Notes: generated from the sequence alone by a model not told the origin. A stretch of DNA of 64,000 bases from Bacillota bacterium (GCA_023459495.1 JAEWTL010000013.1:310001-374000); one strand, 5' to 3'; positions 24,387 to 33,059 are shown, counted from the first letter of the stretch. Program-made: numbers and translations.

Positions 24387-25636
24387 AACGCATTCAAACG
24401 GATATCGCAATCATCGGCGGTGGTCCGGCAGGACTGGCTGCGGCGCTAAAAGCGCGGAAGCTCGGAGCAGAAAAAGTCATGCTCATCGAGCGCGACGCGG
24501 AGCTGGGTGGCATATTGCAGCAATGCATCCACGACGGCTTTGGCGTCCACCGCTTCGGCAAACGTATGAGCGGCAATCAGTACGCGCAGGCATTTATCGA
24601 TGAGCTGGCAGGCACGGATATCGACGTCAAAACCGGCACGATGGTGCTGGAGGTCACGCCGGAGCGCGGCATCTACGCCTGCAGCAAAACCGACGGCATG
24701 CTGGAAATTCAGGCGCGCGCAGTCATCCTCGCCATGGGCTGCCGCGAGCGCACGGCGAGCCAGGTGCTCATTTACGGCGACCGCCCGGCGGGCGTATTGA
24801 CGGCAGGCGCGGTGCAGCGCTACATCAATATGGAGGGGTATCTGCCCGGAACGAAAGCCGTCATCTTAGGCTCGGGCGACATCGGCCTCATCATGGCACG
24901 CCGCATGACACTAGAGGGCATGGAGGTAGGCGCGGTCTACGAGGTGATGCCCAATCCCGGCGGACTCACGCGTAACGTGGTGCAGTGTCTCGACGATTTT
25001 AATATCCCGCTGCACCTCTCGACCACGGTCACGCAGGTGCATGGCCGGAAGCGCGTGGAGGCGGTTACGGTAGCGCAGGTGGATAAACACATGAAGCCCA
25101 TCCCCGGCACGGAGCAGACGGTGGAATGCGATTTGCTGGTGCTGGCCGTGGGCCTCATCCCGGAGAACGAACTGAGCCGGGGGGCGGGAATCGAAATCGA
25201 CCCGCGTACCAAAGGGCCGGTGCTGGATGACGCGTTTATGACGAGTGTGCCGGGTATCTTCGCGTGCGGCAACGTCGCGGTGGTGTTCGACCTCGTGGAT
25301 TACGTGTCGCAGAGCGGCGAAATCGCGGCTCAGGGCGCGGTGGACTTCATCTCCGGCAGGCGGAAGCAGCCGGAGCAGTACGTGCCCGTCACGGTGCAGG
25401 ATAACGTGAACTTTGTAGTGCCGCAGCGCCTCCGGCCGGAGTGCGGCAAGGCCACATTCTTCATGCGGGTAAAGCAGCCCGCGCGGACAGCCACGCTGAC
25501 CTGCTCGGCTGCGGATGGCGAACTGCTAAAAAAGCGCTGCCGGTATATCGCGCCGCCTGAGATGCTGACCTTTGAGGTGGACAAATGCGGCGGCTCACCC
25601 CTGACCGTCGGCATCTCGAAGGAGGCAGAGCAATGA
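24383..25636 (+). CDS. NAD(P)/FAD-dependent oxidoreductase (GlpB-partner type)
   Basis: 417 residues, pyridine-nucleotide-disulfide-reductase fold without the CxxxxC disulfide. IAIIGGGPAGLAAALKARKLG at the start binds FAD, LQQCIHDGFGVHRFG follows, VILGSGDIGLIMARRMTLEG binds NAD(P), and ACGNVAVVFDLVDYVS closes the FAD site. Such proteins follow the glycerol-3-phosphate-dehydrogenase-like flavoprotein and precede DUF1667 in Clostridia; the same trio order is seen here. ATG 24383 overlaps the previous stop and has GGAGG. It probably passes electrons between the first flavoprotein and a carrier. Confidence 0.87.
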   Translation: MKRIQTDIAIIGGGPAGLAAALKARKLGAEKVMLIERDAELGGILQQCIHDGFGVHRFGKRMSGNQYAQAFIDELAGTDIDVKTGTMVLEVTPERGIYACSKTDGMLEIQARAVILAMGCRERTASQVLIYGDRPAGVLTAGAVQRYINMEGYLPGTKAVILGSGDIGLIMARRMTLEGMEVGAVYEVMPNPGGLTRNVVQCLDDFNIPLHLSTTVTQVHGRKRVEAVTVAQVDKHMKPIPGTEQTVECDLLVLAVGLIPENELSRGAGIEIDPRTKGPVLDDAFMTSVPGIFACGNVAVVFDLVDYVSQSGEIAAQGAVDFISGRRKQPEQYVPVTVQDNVNFVVPQRLRPECGKATFFMRVKQPARTATLTCSAADGELLKKRCRYIAPPEMLTFEVDKCGGSPLTVGISKEAEQ

Positions 25637-26040
25637 GTAACACCCCAAAAAGCTGCGCTTTTCAGGGACCCCGTACCGAAAAACAAATTGTCTGCATCGT
25701 ATGCCCCAGCAGTTGCCGGCTGACGGTGCGCGAAGAAAATGGTAAAATAACCGTGGAAGGCAACGGCTGCAAGCGCGGCATAGCGCATGGCATCAGCGAG
25801 TTTACAAACCCCATGCGCATGCTGACCAGCACAGTCGTGGTCAATGGAGGCACCCTCCCCCGTCTGCCGGTCATCAGCACGGGCGAGGTGCCCAAGGCCA
25901 AGTTAAGCGAATGCTTAAAGCTGCTCTATGGCGTTGCGGTCAGTGCACCAATACATTGCGGGGACGTAATTGTAAAAGATATCTGCGGCACGGGCGTCGA
26001 TGTGGTGGCGTCGCGGTCAATGAATTCAAAGGAGGCTTAA
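25633..26040 (+). CDS. DUF1667 (Fe-S type) protein
   Basis: 135 residues. The N-terminal half carries CIVCPSSCRLTV and GNGCKRGIAHGI (four Cys), the DUF1667 pattern, followed by EFTNPMRMLTSTVVVNGG and PKAKLSECLKLL. The Cys set suggests a [4Fe-4S] cluster. It is translationally coupled to the flavoprotein upstream (ATGA overlap). DUF1667 proteins are small partners of clostridial glycerol-3-phosphate-dehydrogenase operons and probably act in electron transfer. Ends with SMNSKEA, 4 nt before the next start. Confidence 0.85.
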   Translation: MSNTPKSCAFQGPRTEKQIVCIVCPSSCRLTVREENGKITVEGNGCKRGIAHGISEFTNPMRMLTSTVVVNGGTLPRLPVISTGEVPKAKLSECLKLLYGVAVSAPIHCGDVIVKDICGTGVDVVASRSMNSKEA

Positions 26041-26044
26041 CCCT

Positions 26045-27481
26045 ATGGATAAACAGGAACTCATACAGGGCCTTTCGGCCATCGTCGGCAAGGAGAGCGT
26101 ACTCACGGACGAGAAGACCATCCTTGAAAGCGCGAAGGACTACATCGGCTTTCGTATCTATCAGCGCGCGGACGGCAAGAACTTTGCGCCGCATGCGGCC
26201 TGCGTGGTACGGCCCCGCAATACGGAGGAGGTCTCCGCGGTGCTGCGCTACCTGAGCGAACACGATGTGGACACCACGCCGCGTACCGGCGGCTCGTCCG
26301 TCACGCAGAGCATCGAGCCCATCGAGGGCGGCGTCATCATCGACGGCAGCGCCATGAACGGCATTCTTGAGGTCAGCGAGACCAACATGACCGTGACCGT
26401 GCGTTGCGGAACGCCGCTGGAAGCGCTCGAAAATGCCCTGAACGAACGCGGGTACACCACCGGGCATTTCCCGCAATCGCTTCCCATGGCGCACATCGGC
26501 GGCCTTGTCGCTACGCGCAGCATCGGGCAGTTCTCCACGCTTTACGGCGGCATCGAAGACCTCGTGGTCGGGCTGGAGGCCGTGTTGCCGGACGGCGAAA
26601 TCGTGCGCATCAAGAACGTGCCGCGCCGCAGCTGCGGGCCGGACCTGCGTCACCTGTTCATCGGCAGCGAGGGGACTTTGGCGTTTATCACAGAGGTTAC
26701 CTTGAAGTTGTTCAAATACCGCCCGGACGAGCGGTGGATGCGCGCCTATGGCGTGGAGGACATGCAAACCGGGCTGGACATGATCCGCGACATCATGGCG
26801 GACGGCTACAAGCCTGCGGTAGTGCGCCTGCACGACGCCGCCGAAGTCATGATGGTGCTGGGGCTTCAGGCCGTGGTGCCGCAGGGCGAGGCGCTGCTGA
26901 TGTTCCTGTGCGAGGGACCACGCGGCATCGCCGAGGCCACGGGTGCGGGCATCGAGGAGCATGCCAAAAAGTACGGCGCAACCGACATCGGCGAAAAGCC
27001 GGTACAGTCGTGGCTGAAGACGCGCAACGACGTGTGTTACACGCTCGACAAGAACATCTACTATGAGATGGGCGTCATCGCGGACACCTGCGAAATATCG
27101 GCCAACTGGGACGAAATCGGCAACATCTACACCGCCGTCACCGACCGGCTGACGAACGAGGTTGAGGAGATGGCCTACGCGGGCGGACACGCTTCGCACA
27201 GCTACGTGCAAGGTACCAACATCTACTTCACGTTCGCGTTTATGGAAGAGAAGGGCGCCGAAGCCGCGCAGGAGGACTATATGCGCGTGGTCGGCATCAT
27301 CATGGACGAGACGCTGAAACGCGGCGGCAGTATCGCGCACCATCACGGCAGCGGTCGATACCGCACGCGCTGGATGCCGCAGGAGCACGGCAGCAGCTAT
27401 ACGCTGCTCTACAAGCTCAAAGGCGCGCTCGACCCGAAGGGCATCATGAACAAAGGCGTGCTGCTGGTCGACAAGAAATGA
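26045..27481 (+). CDS. FAD-binding oxidoreductase, AGPS/D-lactate dehydrogenase superfamily
   Basis: 478 residues: FAD_binding_4 domain (PHAACVVRPRNTEEVSAVL, RTGGSSVTQSIEP, GHFPQSLPMAHIGGL) followed by FAD-oxidase C. Toward the end, IAHHHGSGRYR resembles the HHH stretch of alkyldihydroxyacetonephosphate synthases, whereas lactate/glycolate oxidases usually have EHGIG. It could therefore oxidise a 2-hydroxy acid or act on an alkyl/acyl-dihydroxyacetone phosphate. It is followed by an ETF fusion whose GTG/ATG start overlaps its stop by 4 nt, so the pair is a likely dehydrogenase-ETF complex. Confidence 0.82.
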   Translation: MDKQELIQGLSAIVGKESVLTDEKTILESAKDYIGFRIYQRADGKNFAPHAACVVRPRNTEEVSAVLRYLSEHDVDTTPRTGGSSVTQSIEPIEGGVIIDGSAMNGILEVSETNMTVTVRCGTPLEALENALNERGYTTGHFPQSLPMAHIGGLVATRSIGQFSTLYGGIEDLVVGLEAVLPDGEIVRIKNVPRRSCGPDLRHLFIGSEGTLAFITEVTLKLFKYRPDERWMRAYGVEDMQTGLDMIRDIMADGYKPAVVRLHDAAEVMMVLGLQAVVPQGEALLMFLCEGPRGIAEATGAGIEEHAKKYGATDIGEKPVQSWLKTRNDVCYTLDKNIYYEMGVIADTCEISANWDEIGNIYTAVTDRLTNEVEEMAYAGGHASHSYVQGTNIYFTFAFMEEKGAEAAQEDYMRVVGIIMDETLKRGGSIAHHHGSGRYRTRWMPQEHGSSYTLLYKLKGALDPKGIMNKGVLLVDKK

Positions 27482-29106
27482 AGATACTGGTCTGCTTCAA
27501 AACGACGCCAGTATGGGAACGCGTGCTCGAAAGTGACTGGGAGCAGTTTTCGGAGTATGCCGACCTTGCCTATGCCGGAAAGCAGTTAGGTTGTTTTGAT
27601 GAGTCCGCGCTGGAGCTTGCGCTCCGGCTGAAGGATGCAATATTTAATCAGGGGCGGGAAGCGACTTGCGTTGCCGTAACGGTGGGCGCATTGCCTTCCG
27701 CTTTTGCGCAGACGCTGTTTGCCGCTGGCTTTAACGATGTGGCATCGCTGGGTACGGACAGCATGGAGTTCTCCCCTGCCACGGTAGCAGGAGCGCTCGC
27801 GGAATACGCCGCGCAGGGCGGTTTCGACCTCATCCTCACCGGCAAGGCGGCGGGCATGGCGGATACCGGGCTGGTACCGCTGCTGATGGCGCAAAGGCTG
27901 AAACTACCGCTGCTGCAGGACGCACTCGACGTGGTGCTTTGCGAAGGCGGCGTAGCAGCGCGGTGTCAGGAGCCGGACGGTGTATGGGAGCGACTCGTGC
28001 GCACTCCCGTGCTGGTTTCCGTGGGAAACAGTCCGGCGGTGCTGCGGGCTGTCACCCTGCGCGCAAGGCTTTCTGTGAAAAACCGCGAGGCCCGCGTGAT
28101 ACCTATGAATATTCAGGCGGATGCAACGGAGCGATCTTTTAGTCGTCCTGTCAGCAAGCGTGTCTGTACGTTCCTATCCGGCGACGCGCATACAAACGTC
28201 GAAAAGCTGCTAGAGATTCTAAACCCGCCCCCAGCGAGGGGGCTGTCGCCGACAGGCGACTGGGGGAGTGACCAACCTGACCATGATTCGCTCCCTCCGT
28301 CAGGTGCTTCGCGCCTGACACCTCCCTCATCCGAGGGAGGCATGGTCTGTCCGCCCAACACCATCGTATACGATACCGGGAGTATTCAATGGCATTGTGC
28401 GAATGAAGTTCTTCCACGCCTTGTTTCCGACTGGCAGGAACGCAACCCGGATTATGCGCTGCTACCAGACACCAACCTTGGCAGACAGCTTGCCGCGGGG
28501 CTTGCCGCGACGGTGAACTCCTTTTTGTTAACCAACGCATCATGGAGTGCAGACGGTACAATCACACGGCGAGTTTGTGCCTCCAACCTCATTTGGACGC
28601 AACAGCCCAGTCTCCCGGCGGTGCTGACGACGGAGCAACTTCCACCGAATGTGGAGTGCGTATCGCTTACAGCAGAGGTGTCCTCCCCCGCGTGGCTTAT
28701 CAGCGAGGAACAGATATCGCCCGCTGTCGAAACCGGCCTTGCCAACCCCCGGCTCGTCGTTATCTGCGGCGCGGGAATGGGCAGCCGGGAGAACTGCGAT
28801 AAGGCGCGGCAGCTGGCGGACAAGCTCGGCGCGGGCTTTGGCCTCACGCGCATGGCGGCACTCTCCGGGTGGGGCAGCCCGGACGAAATTGTCGGCCAGT
28901 CCGGCGCAAGCATATCGCCGGAAATTTGCCTTGTTCTCGGCGCATCGGGAGCGGGAGCGTTTGCAGTCGGCATCGAAAACGCGGGCAGGGTGATTGCTGT
29001 GAACACGGATAAAAACGCTTTGGTATTTTGCAACGCCGATATCGGTGTCGTCACAGACGCACCTGCGCTGGTCGATAAGCTGCTGGAAAGGGTGGACAGC
29101 CTGTGA
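27478..29106 (+). CDS. Fused electron-transfer flavoprotein EtfB-EtfA with in-frame repeat insertion
   Basis: 542 residues. Residues 1-247 are an EtfB half (MKILVCFK start, FDESALELALRLKD, LILTGKAAGMADTGLVPLL), and about 292-540 an EtfA half. The latter ends in the FAD-binding domain SGWGSPDEIVGQSG and LGASGAGAFAVGIENAG. Between them lie residues 250-289, encoded by a 114-bp hairpin repeat (28227-28340) that keeps the frame (38 codons). In the EtfB half the usual TDGDT loop is degraded to MADTG. The stop overlaps the GTG of the next FAD enzyme by 4 nt. It probably carries electrons from the flanking dehydrogenases to the quinone pool, ferredoxin or NAD; whether it bifurcates cannot be seen. 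Confidence 0.8.
   Translation: MKILVCFKTTPVWERVLESDWEQFSEYADLAYAGKQLGCFDESALELALRLKDAIFNQGREATCVAVTVGALPSAFAQTLFAAGFNDVASLGTDSMEFSPATVAGALAEYAAQGGFDLILTGKAAGMADTGLVPLLMAQRLKLPLLQDALDVVLCEGGVAARCQEPDGVWERLVRTPVLVSVGNSPAVLRAVTLRARLSVKNREARVIPMNIQADATERSFSRPVSKRVCTFLSGDAHTNVEKLLEILNPPPARGLSPTGDWGSDQPDHDSLPPSGASRLTPPSSEGGMVCPPNTIVYDTGSIQWHCANEVLPRLVSDWQERNPDYALLPDTNLGRQLAAGLAATVNSFLLTNASWSADGTITRRVCASNLIWTQQPSLPAVLTTEQLPPNVECVSLTAEVSSPAWLISEEQISPAVETGLANPRLVVICGAGMGSRENCDKARQLADKLGAGFGLTRMAALSGWGSPDEIVGQSGASISPEICLVLGASGAGAFAVGIENAGRVIAVNTDKNALVFCNADIGVVTDAPALVDKLLERVDSL
28227..28340. repeat. Hairpin repeat element inserted in the EtfBA fusion gene
   Basis: Two similarly built units in opposite orientation. 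Unit 1: GCCCCC/GGGGGC stem (28227-28243), GTCGCC/GGCGAC stem (28245-28260), then TGGGGGAG. Unit 2 mirrored: CTCCCTCC (28291-28298), GTCAGG/CCTGAC stem (28299-28319), CCTCCCTC/GAGGGAGG stem (28321-28340). The length of 114 bp is a multiple of three and no stop is created. The sequence style resembles dispersed short palindromic elements of clostridial genomes. Confidence 0.75.
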
Positions 29107-30503
29107 AACCGGAACCCATATCGCCCATAACACAAAGCTTTCTGCATGACGAATCGCAAGTGGCGGGATTCGCAGACGGTATTGTCTTCCCCACTACGGT
29201 GGAAGAACTGGCAGACGTTATCCGAGCGGCAGCACGTGGCGATATTCAACTTACCGTACAGGGTGCACGCACCGGTCTTGCGGGCGCAGCCGTGCCGCAG
29301 GGCGGTTGGATGGTTAACCTATCCAAAATGAACACCACGCCGGAATTTATCAAAGCGGAAGGCCGCACTTTTCTGCGCGTGCAGGCAGGTGTGACGCTGG
29401 AGCAAATCGAAATTGCGGCAACTTCGCGTGGCCTTTTCTTTGCCCCCAATCCCACAGAACAGACCGCAACCATTGGCGGCATGTTCGCCACGGGCGCTTC
29501 CGGGATGAGCGGCTTACGCTATGGTTCATCATCGCAGTCTGTTCAGCGGCTGCGCTGGGTCACACCACAGGGCGATATCTGGAACATCAGTCGCGGCGAG
29601 TATTGCTTTGACGAAGCAGGCTGCATGATGCCGGACGGACGAAGGCTGACGTTGCGCGGACACAACGAATGCGATTTAATCGACTTTTTATCCGGCAGTA
29701 TGGGGCAGCTTGGCATTGTGGCAGAGCTTGACCTGCTGCTGCTCCCCCTGCACAAGGAATGCTGGGGCGTGGTTTACTTTTTTGCGAACTCCGAAGAGCT
29801 ATTGCAATTTGCGCAACGGCTCGCGGAGTGGCGGCTGACCTATAACGATCTGCTTTTTGCTGCTGAATACTTCAACAGTGACGCGCTTGCGCTGCTCGGC
29901 TCATCGCGCAGCACAGCACAGCAGCCCCTGCCGGATTTTCCGCAGGATGTACAGGCCGCACTCTATGTGGAACTGCGCGGCGACGATGGCACGGCGCTGG
30001 AAGAAGCGCTCGAAGAACACCTTATAATGTTTGCCGAGACAGGTGAGGATGATGCGCATACATGGGCGGAAAACGGCTCCGGAATACGCCGTTTGCGAGA
30101 TATGCGCCATGTTTTGGTGGAGACGCTTACCGCCATTCCAGGCAAAGATGCAATGAAATGGGAGATGGATTTCACCGCGCCGTCGGAGCGGTTTGCCGAA
30201 ACCCTGCGCGCTTGCGAACATGAGCTGGAAAAGCACGGGCTGAGCGGCATTATCTACGGCCACCTGCTGCAAAACCGCATGCACGTGGCACTCTCGCCGC
30301 AGACAACGGAGGAGCAGGAAGCCGCAATGCAGCTGCTTTTCGCTTTGGCTGAACGCATCGTCCGGGCGGGTGGCAGACTCGCGGCGGAATATGGCAGAGG
30401 CAAGATCAGCCGCCCATGGATGGACGGATTGATAGGCAATGACGAAACGGCTCGGCAGGCGGTCAAGGCGTTCTTTGATCCGCTTGGGCGGATGGGAGCA
30501 TAG
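29103..30503 (+). CDS. FAD-binding oxidoreductase (GlcD/D-lactate dehydrogenase type)
   Basis: 466 residues. FAD_binding_4: VFPTTVEELADVIRAA, TVQGARTGLAGAAVP (PP-loop), NPTEQTATIGGMFATGASG, LSGSMGQLGIVAELDL. FAD-oxidase C: GIIYGHLLQNRMHVALSP and AEYGRGKISRPWM, an altered form of the EHGIGxxK motif. The enzyme should oxidise a D-2-hydroxy acid such as lactate or glycolate. GTG start overlaps the previous stop; ATG of a separate EtfB follows 2 nt after its stop. Together with 30506-32252 it forms a second dehydrogenase-EtfB-EtfA set. Confidence 0.85.
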   Translation: MKPEPISPITQSFLHDESQVAGFADGIVFPTTVEELADVIRAAARGDIQLTVQGARTGLAGAAVPQGGWMVNLSKMNTTPEFIKAEGRTFLRVQAGVTLEQIEIAATSRGLFFAPNPTEQTATIGGMFATGASGMSGLRYGSSSQSVQRLRWVTPQGDIWNISRGEYCFDEAGCMMPDGRRLTLRGHNECDLIDFLSGSMGQLGIVAELDLLLLPLHKECWGVVYFFANSEELLQFAQRLAEWRLTYNDLLFAAEYFNSDALALLGSSRSTAQQPLPDFPQDVQAALYVELRGDDGTALEEALEEHLIMFAETGEDDAHTWAENGSGIRRLRDMRHVLVETLTAIPGKDAMKWEMDFTAPSERFAETLRACEHELEKHGLSGIIYGHLLQNRMHVALSPQTTEEQEAAMQLLFALAERIVRAGGRLAAEYGRGKISRPWMDGLIGNDETARQAVKAFFDPLGRMGA

Positions 30504-30505
30504 CG

Positions 30506-31291
30506 ATGCGCATCGTGGTGTGTGTGAAGCAGGTTCCCGCAGGCAGCGCGCGTATGGATGCGGAGCGCGGCGTATTGCTGCGCGGTGAAGCCACCCACGC
30601 GCTGAATCCGTGGGATGCGTGCGCCATCGAAGCTGCCGTTCAGGCTGCGGAGCACACGGGCGGCGAACTGACCGCGCTCAGTATGGGTCCGGCTTGCGTG
30701 GTCGAAGCGCTGCGTGAGGCCATTGCCATGGGCGCAAACCATGGCGTGCTGCTCTGCGACAAGGCCTTCGCAGGCGCGGACGTGCTCGTCACGGCATATA
30801 CGCTCGCACAGGGCATCCGCACTTTGGGCGGGTTCGACATCATCTTCTGCGGCCAGCAGACCACCGACGGCGACACGGCACAGGTGCCGTTCTCGCTCGC
30901 CGTGCAAACGGGCGCTCATATCGCGGGCTGGGTGAAAAAGGTCGAGGATGTATCACCACAGGGTATCACGGTGTTGCAGGAGCTATCCGATGGCACGCAG
31001 CGACTCACGCTGCCATACCCTGCGGTCGTCGCCGTGGGGCGGGAAGCGGCCGTCACGCGCATCCCCTCGCTGAAAGCCCGGCTGCGGGCCAAATCGGCGG
31101 ACGTCCACCGTCTTACGCTGGCGGACATGCCCGATGCGGATGCATCACACTACGGTCTCACCGCTTCACCCACGCGCGTCGTCAAGGTATACGAGAACGT
31201 GGTACAGGCCAAGGCGGTGGCTTTGCATGGATCACCACAAGAGGCGGCAGAACTGCTATGTGCGGAGCTGGAGGAGGCGCGGCATGGATAA
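30506..31291 (+). CDS. etfB: Electron transfer flavoprotein beta subunit
   Basis: 261 residues. MRIVVCVKQVPAG at the start, LNPWDACAIEAAVQAAE, and the nucleotide-binding loop CGQQTTDGDTAQVPFSLA, intact here unlike in the fusion gene. PYPAVVAVGREAAVTRIPSLKAR is the standard ETF-beta finish. The subunit binds AMP or FAD and pairs with EtfA, whose ATG lies within the last codons of this gene (8-nt overlap). Electrons should come from the GlcD-like enzyme encoded 2 nt upstream. Confidence 0.92.
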   Translation: MRIVVCVKQVPAGSARMDAERGVLLRGEATHALNPWDACAIEAAVQAAEHTGGELTALSMGPACVVEALREAIAMGANHGVLLCDKAFAGADVLVTAYTLAQGIRTLGGFDIIFCGQQTTDGDTAQVPFSLAVQTGAHIAGWVKKVEDVSPQGITVLQELSDGTQRLTLPYPAVVAVGREAAVTRIPSLKARLRAKSADVHRLTLADMPDADASHYGLTASPTRVVKVYENVVQAKAVALHGSPQEAAELLCAELEEARHG

Positions 31292-32252
31292 CGGAATCAT
31301 ACTCGCGCTGCTTCAGCAGGCAAATGGCGCATTACATCCCGCTTCTATGGAAATCGCGGCAGCGGCCTGCGATCTGGCAGCGCAAAGCGGGCAGAAGTCC
31401 GCGGGTGTACTGTTAGCTGAAAGCTGGGACGAAGCGTTTGAAAATCAGGTGAAGGCGTGTGGGCTGCAGACGGTATACGTTTATGCGAATGCCCGCTTTG
31501 GCAGCTTCATCGCCGAGGACCAGGCGAAAGCCTTGATCTCGTGTGTGCAGCAGCTAAAGCCGGATATCTTGCTGGCCGGGGCGACGCCCGAGGGCCGGGC
31601 GCTGGCCGCCATGGCTGCTGCCATGCTGAAAACCGGCGTCACCGCGGACTGCACGGCGCTCTCCTTCCGCGAGGATGGCTTGCTTGTGCAAACCCGTCCG
31701 GCGTTTGGCGGCAGCGTAATGGCGCAGATCATTACCCCCGCTGCACGCCCGCAGATAGCTACACTACGTTATGGTGGTACGAAGACAGCCAAAGCCTCGG
31801 CAACGGAAATAATCTTAAAAACAGTTCAGGACGAGGTTGAAACGCAAAGTGGTGTCCACGCCGAGTGGGTGGACAGGCTATCTCCGAAGAGCAATGCCGA
31901 GAGAATCGTGATTGCAGTGGGCGGAGGGCTTGCCTCAAAGGAAGATTTGGCGCTGTTTGAACGTCTTGCGGAAAGCTGCGGCGCAGCGTTGATGGGCTCG
32001 CGCGCACTGGTGGAGCGCGGATGGCTGCCCCGCAGCCATCAGATTGGCCTAAGTGGGCAGCACATCGAAGCGGACCTGCTCATCACTTTCGGCATATCCG
32101 GCTCCGTGCAGTTCATGGCAGGCGTCCAAGGCGCGAAAAGACTATGCGCAGTTACCATTGACGAGAATGCGCCCATCATGAAAGCGGCGGATATCCCTGT
32201 TGCGGGCGATATGCTCGCGGTCGCAGCCGAAATGCTCAGCCAAGAGGACTAA
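31284..32252 (+). CDS. etfA: Electron transfer flavoprotein alpha subunit
   Basis: 322 residues. N-terminal ETF domain (LHPASMEIAAAACDLA, DILLAGATPEGRALAAMAAA, LKTGVTADCTAL) and C-terminal FAD-binding domain (AVGGGLASKEDLALFERLA, SRALVERGWLPRSHQIGLSG, FGISGSVQFMAGVQGAK). The motif variants keep the SR-x-W and QxGxSG contacts. Last gene of the redox operon. No obvious terminator follows; the convergent deoC-like gene ends only 31 nt away. Confidence 0.92.
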   Translation: MDNGIILALLQQANGALHPASMEIAAAACDLAAQSGQKSAGVLLAESWDEAFENQVKACGLQTVYVYANARFGSFIAEDQAKALISCVQQLKPDILLAGATPEGRALAAMAAAMLKTGVTADCTALSFREDGLLVQTRPAFGGSVMAQIITPAARPQIATLRYGGTKTAKASATEIILKTVQDEVETQSGVHAEWVDRLSPKSNAERIVIAVGGGLASKEDLALFERLAESCGAALMGSRALVERGWLPRSHQIGLSGQHIEADLLITFGISGSVQFMAGVQGAKRLCAVTIDENAPIMKAADIPVAGDMLAVAAEMLSQED

Positions 32253-32283
32253 AATCCAGATCAGCCAATGTACTTTCATATCA

Positions 32284-33006
32284 TTATCCCGCATAGGGCG
32301 GAATGATGCCAATCCTTCTCATTGTGTCAAACGCGTCGATCACTTCCACCGCCGCCCGCGTGCCGATCAGCTCTGCACCGGCCATCAGAAAGGCGTAGGC
32401 GTTTTGGGGCCGCGGAAATTTCACACCGGATACCTTGACCTTTGTGCCGGTGCCCTTCACGCATTCGCACATCAACAACACCTGCTCCAGCGTCGGCCCC
32501 TCGTACTGTCCGGACGAGGACTTCACCCAGTCGATACCGGCTTCCGCTACCAGCTCGCAGGCAGTCCGGATCTCATCGTCCGTCAGGTAGCAAACCTCGA
32601 TGATCATCTTGGTAATGGCAGGCCCGGCTGCCTTCTTGTAATCCCGGAACTCCTGCCGGATCTCCGCGTACTTCTTATCCTTGAGCGCGCCGACGTTCAT
32701 GCAGTTGTCCAGCACTGTTGCGCCGAGGCGCACAGCCTCCTCCGCTTCGAATGCCTTCACCGCGCTGGTTTGTTGCCCGAATGGAAAGCCGATTCCAGCG
32801 CCAACCATAATGCCGGTTCCTTTCAGTTCCTTCGCGACAACGGGCGTCCAATAGGACGAGGAGAAGCAAACCGCCTTCACATTGTATGCAATGGCTTCCC
32901 GGCAGACATCGATGATCTCTTTCTCCGTAGTCTGCTTGGGCAGTATCGCGTAATCAAACAGCTTGCCCGCTTCCCTTTTTGACGCTATCTTTGTGAAATC
33001 CGCCAT
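32284..33006 (-). CDS. DeoC-like class I aldolase (divergent paralogue)
   Basis: 240 residues. Asp100 (VLDNCMNVGAL) and Schiff-base Lys162 (WVKSSSGQYEG) are in place. The second lysine motif is KVKVSGVKFP instead of KPAGG, so the phosphate-binding glycines differ from the deoC at 5073-5744. The N-terminal SKREAGKLFDYAILPKQ replaces the usual IDHTLLK: the conserved His is lost. A related but distinct aldol substrate is likely. Single gene between the convergent etfA and the terminator of the acyl-CoA ligase unit; ATG 33006 preceded by GGAGGTG. Confidence 0.82.
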   Translation of the reverse strand: MADFTKIASKREAGKLFDYAILPKQTTEKEIIDVCREAIAYNVKAVCFSSSYWTPVVAKELKGTGIMVGAGIGFPFGQQTSAVKAFEAEEAVRLGATVLDNCMNVGALKDKKYAEIRQEFRDYKKAAGPAITKMIIEVCYLTDDEIRTACELVAEAGIDWVKSSSGQYEGPTLEQVLLMCECVKGTGTKVKVSGVKFPRPQNAYAFLMAGAELIGTRAAVEVIDAFDTMRRIGIIPPYAG

Positions 33007-33059
33007 TGATGCACCTCCGAGCCTTGCTTATCATGAATTGCCTTATCGGCACTTACTCC

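Noticed and set aside
25940..27388. Long minus-strand frame over the AGPS-like gene
   Set aside because: Mirror frame of a GC-rich gene; the composition is typical of antisense reading and no motif is seen.
28227..28340. A CRISPR-like or tandem repeat array
   Set aside because: Only two inverted hairpin units, no spacers and no cas genes in the window.
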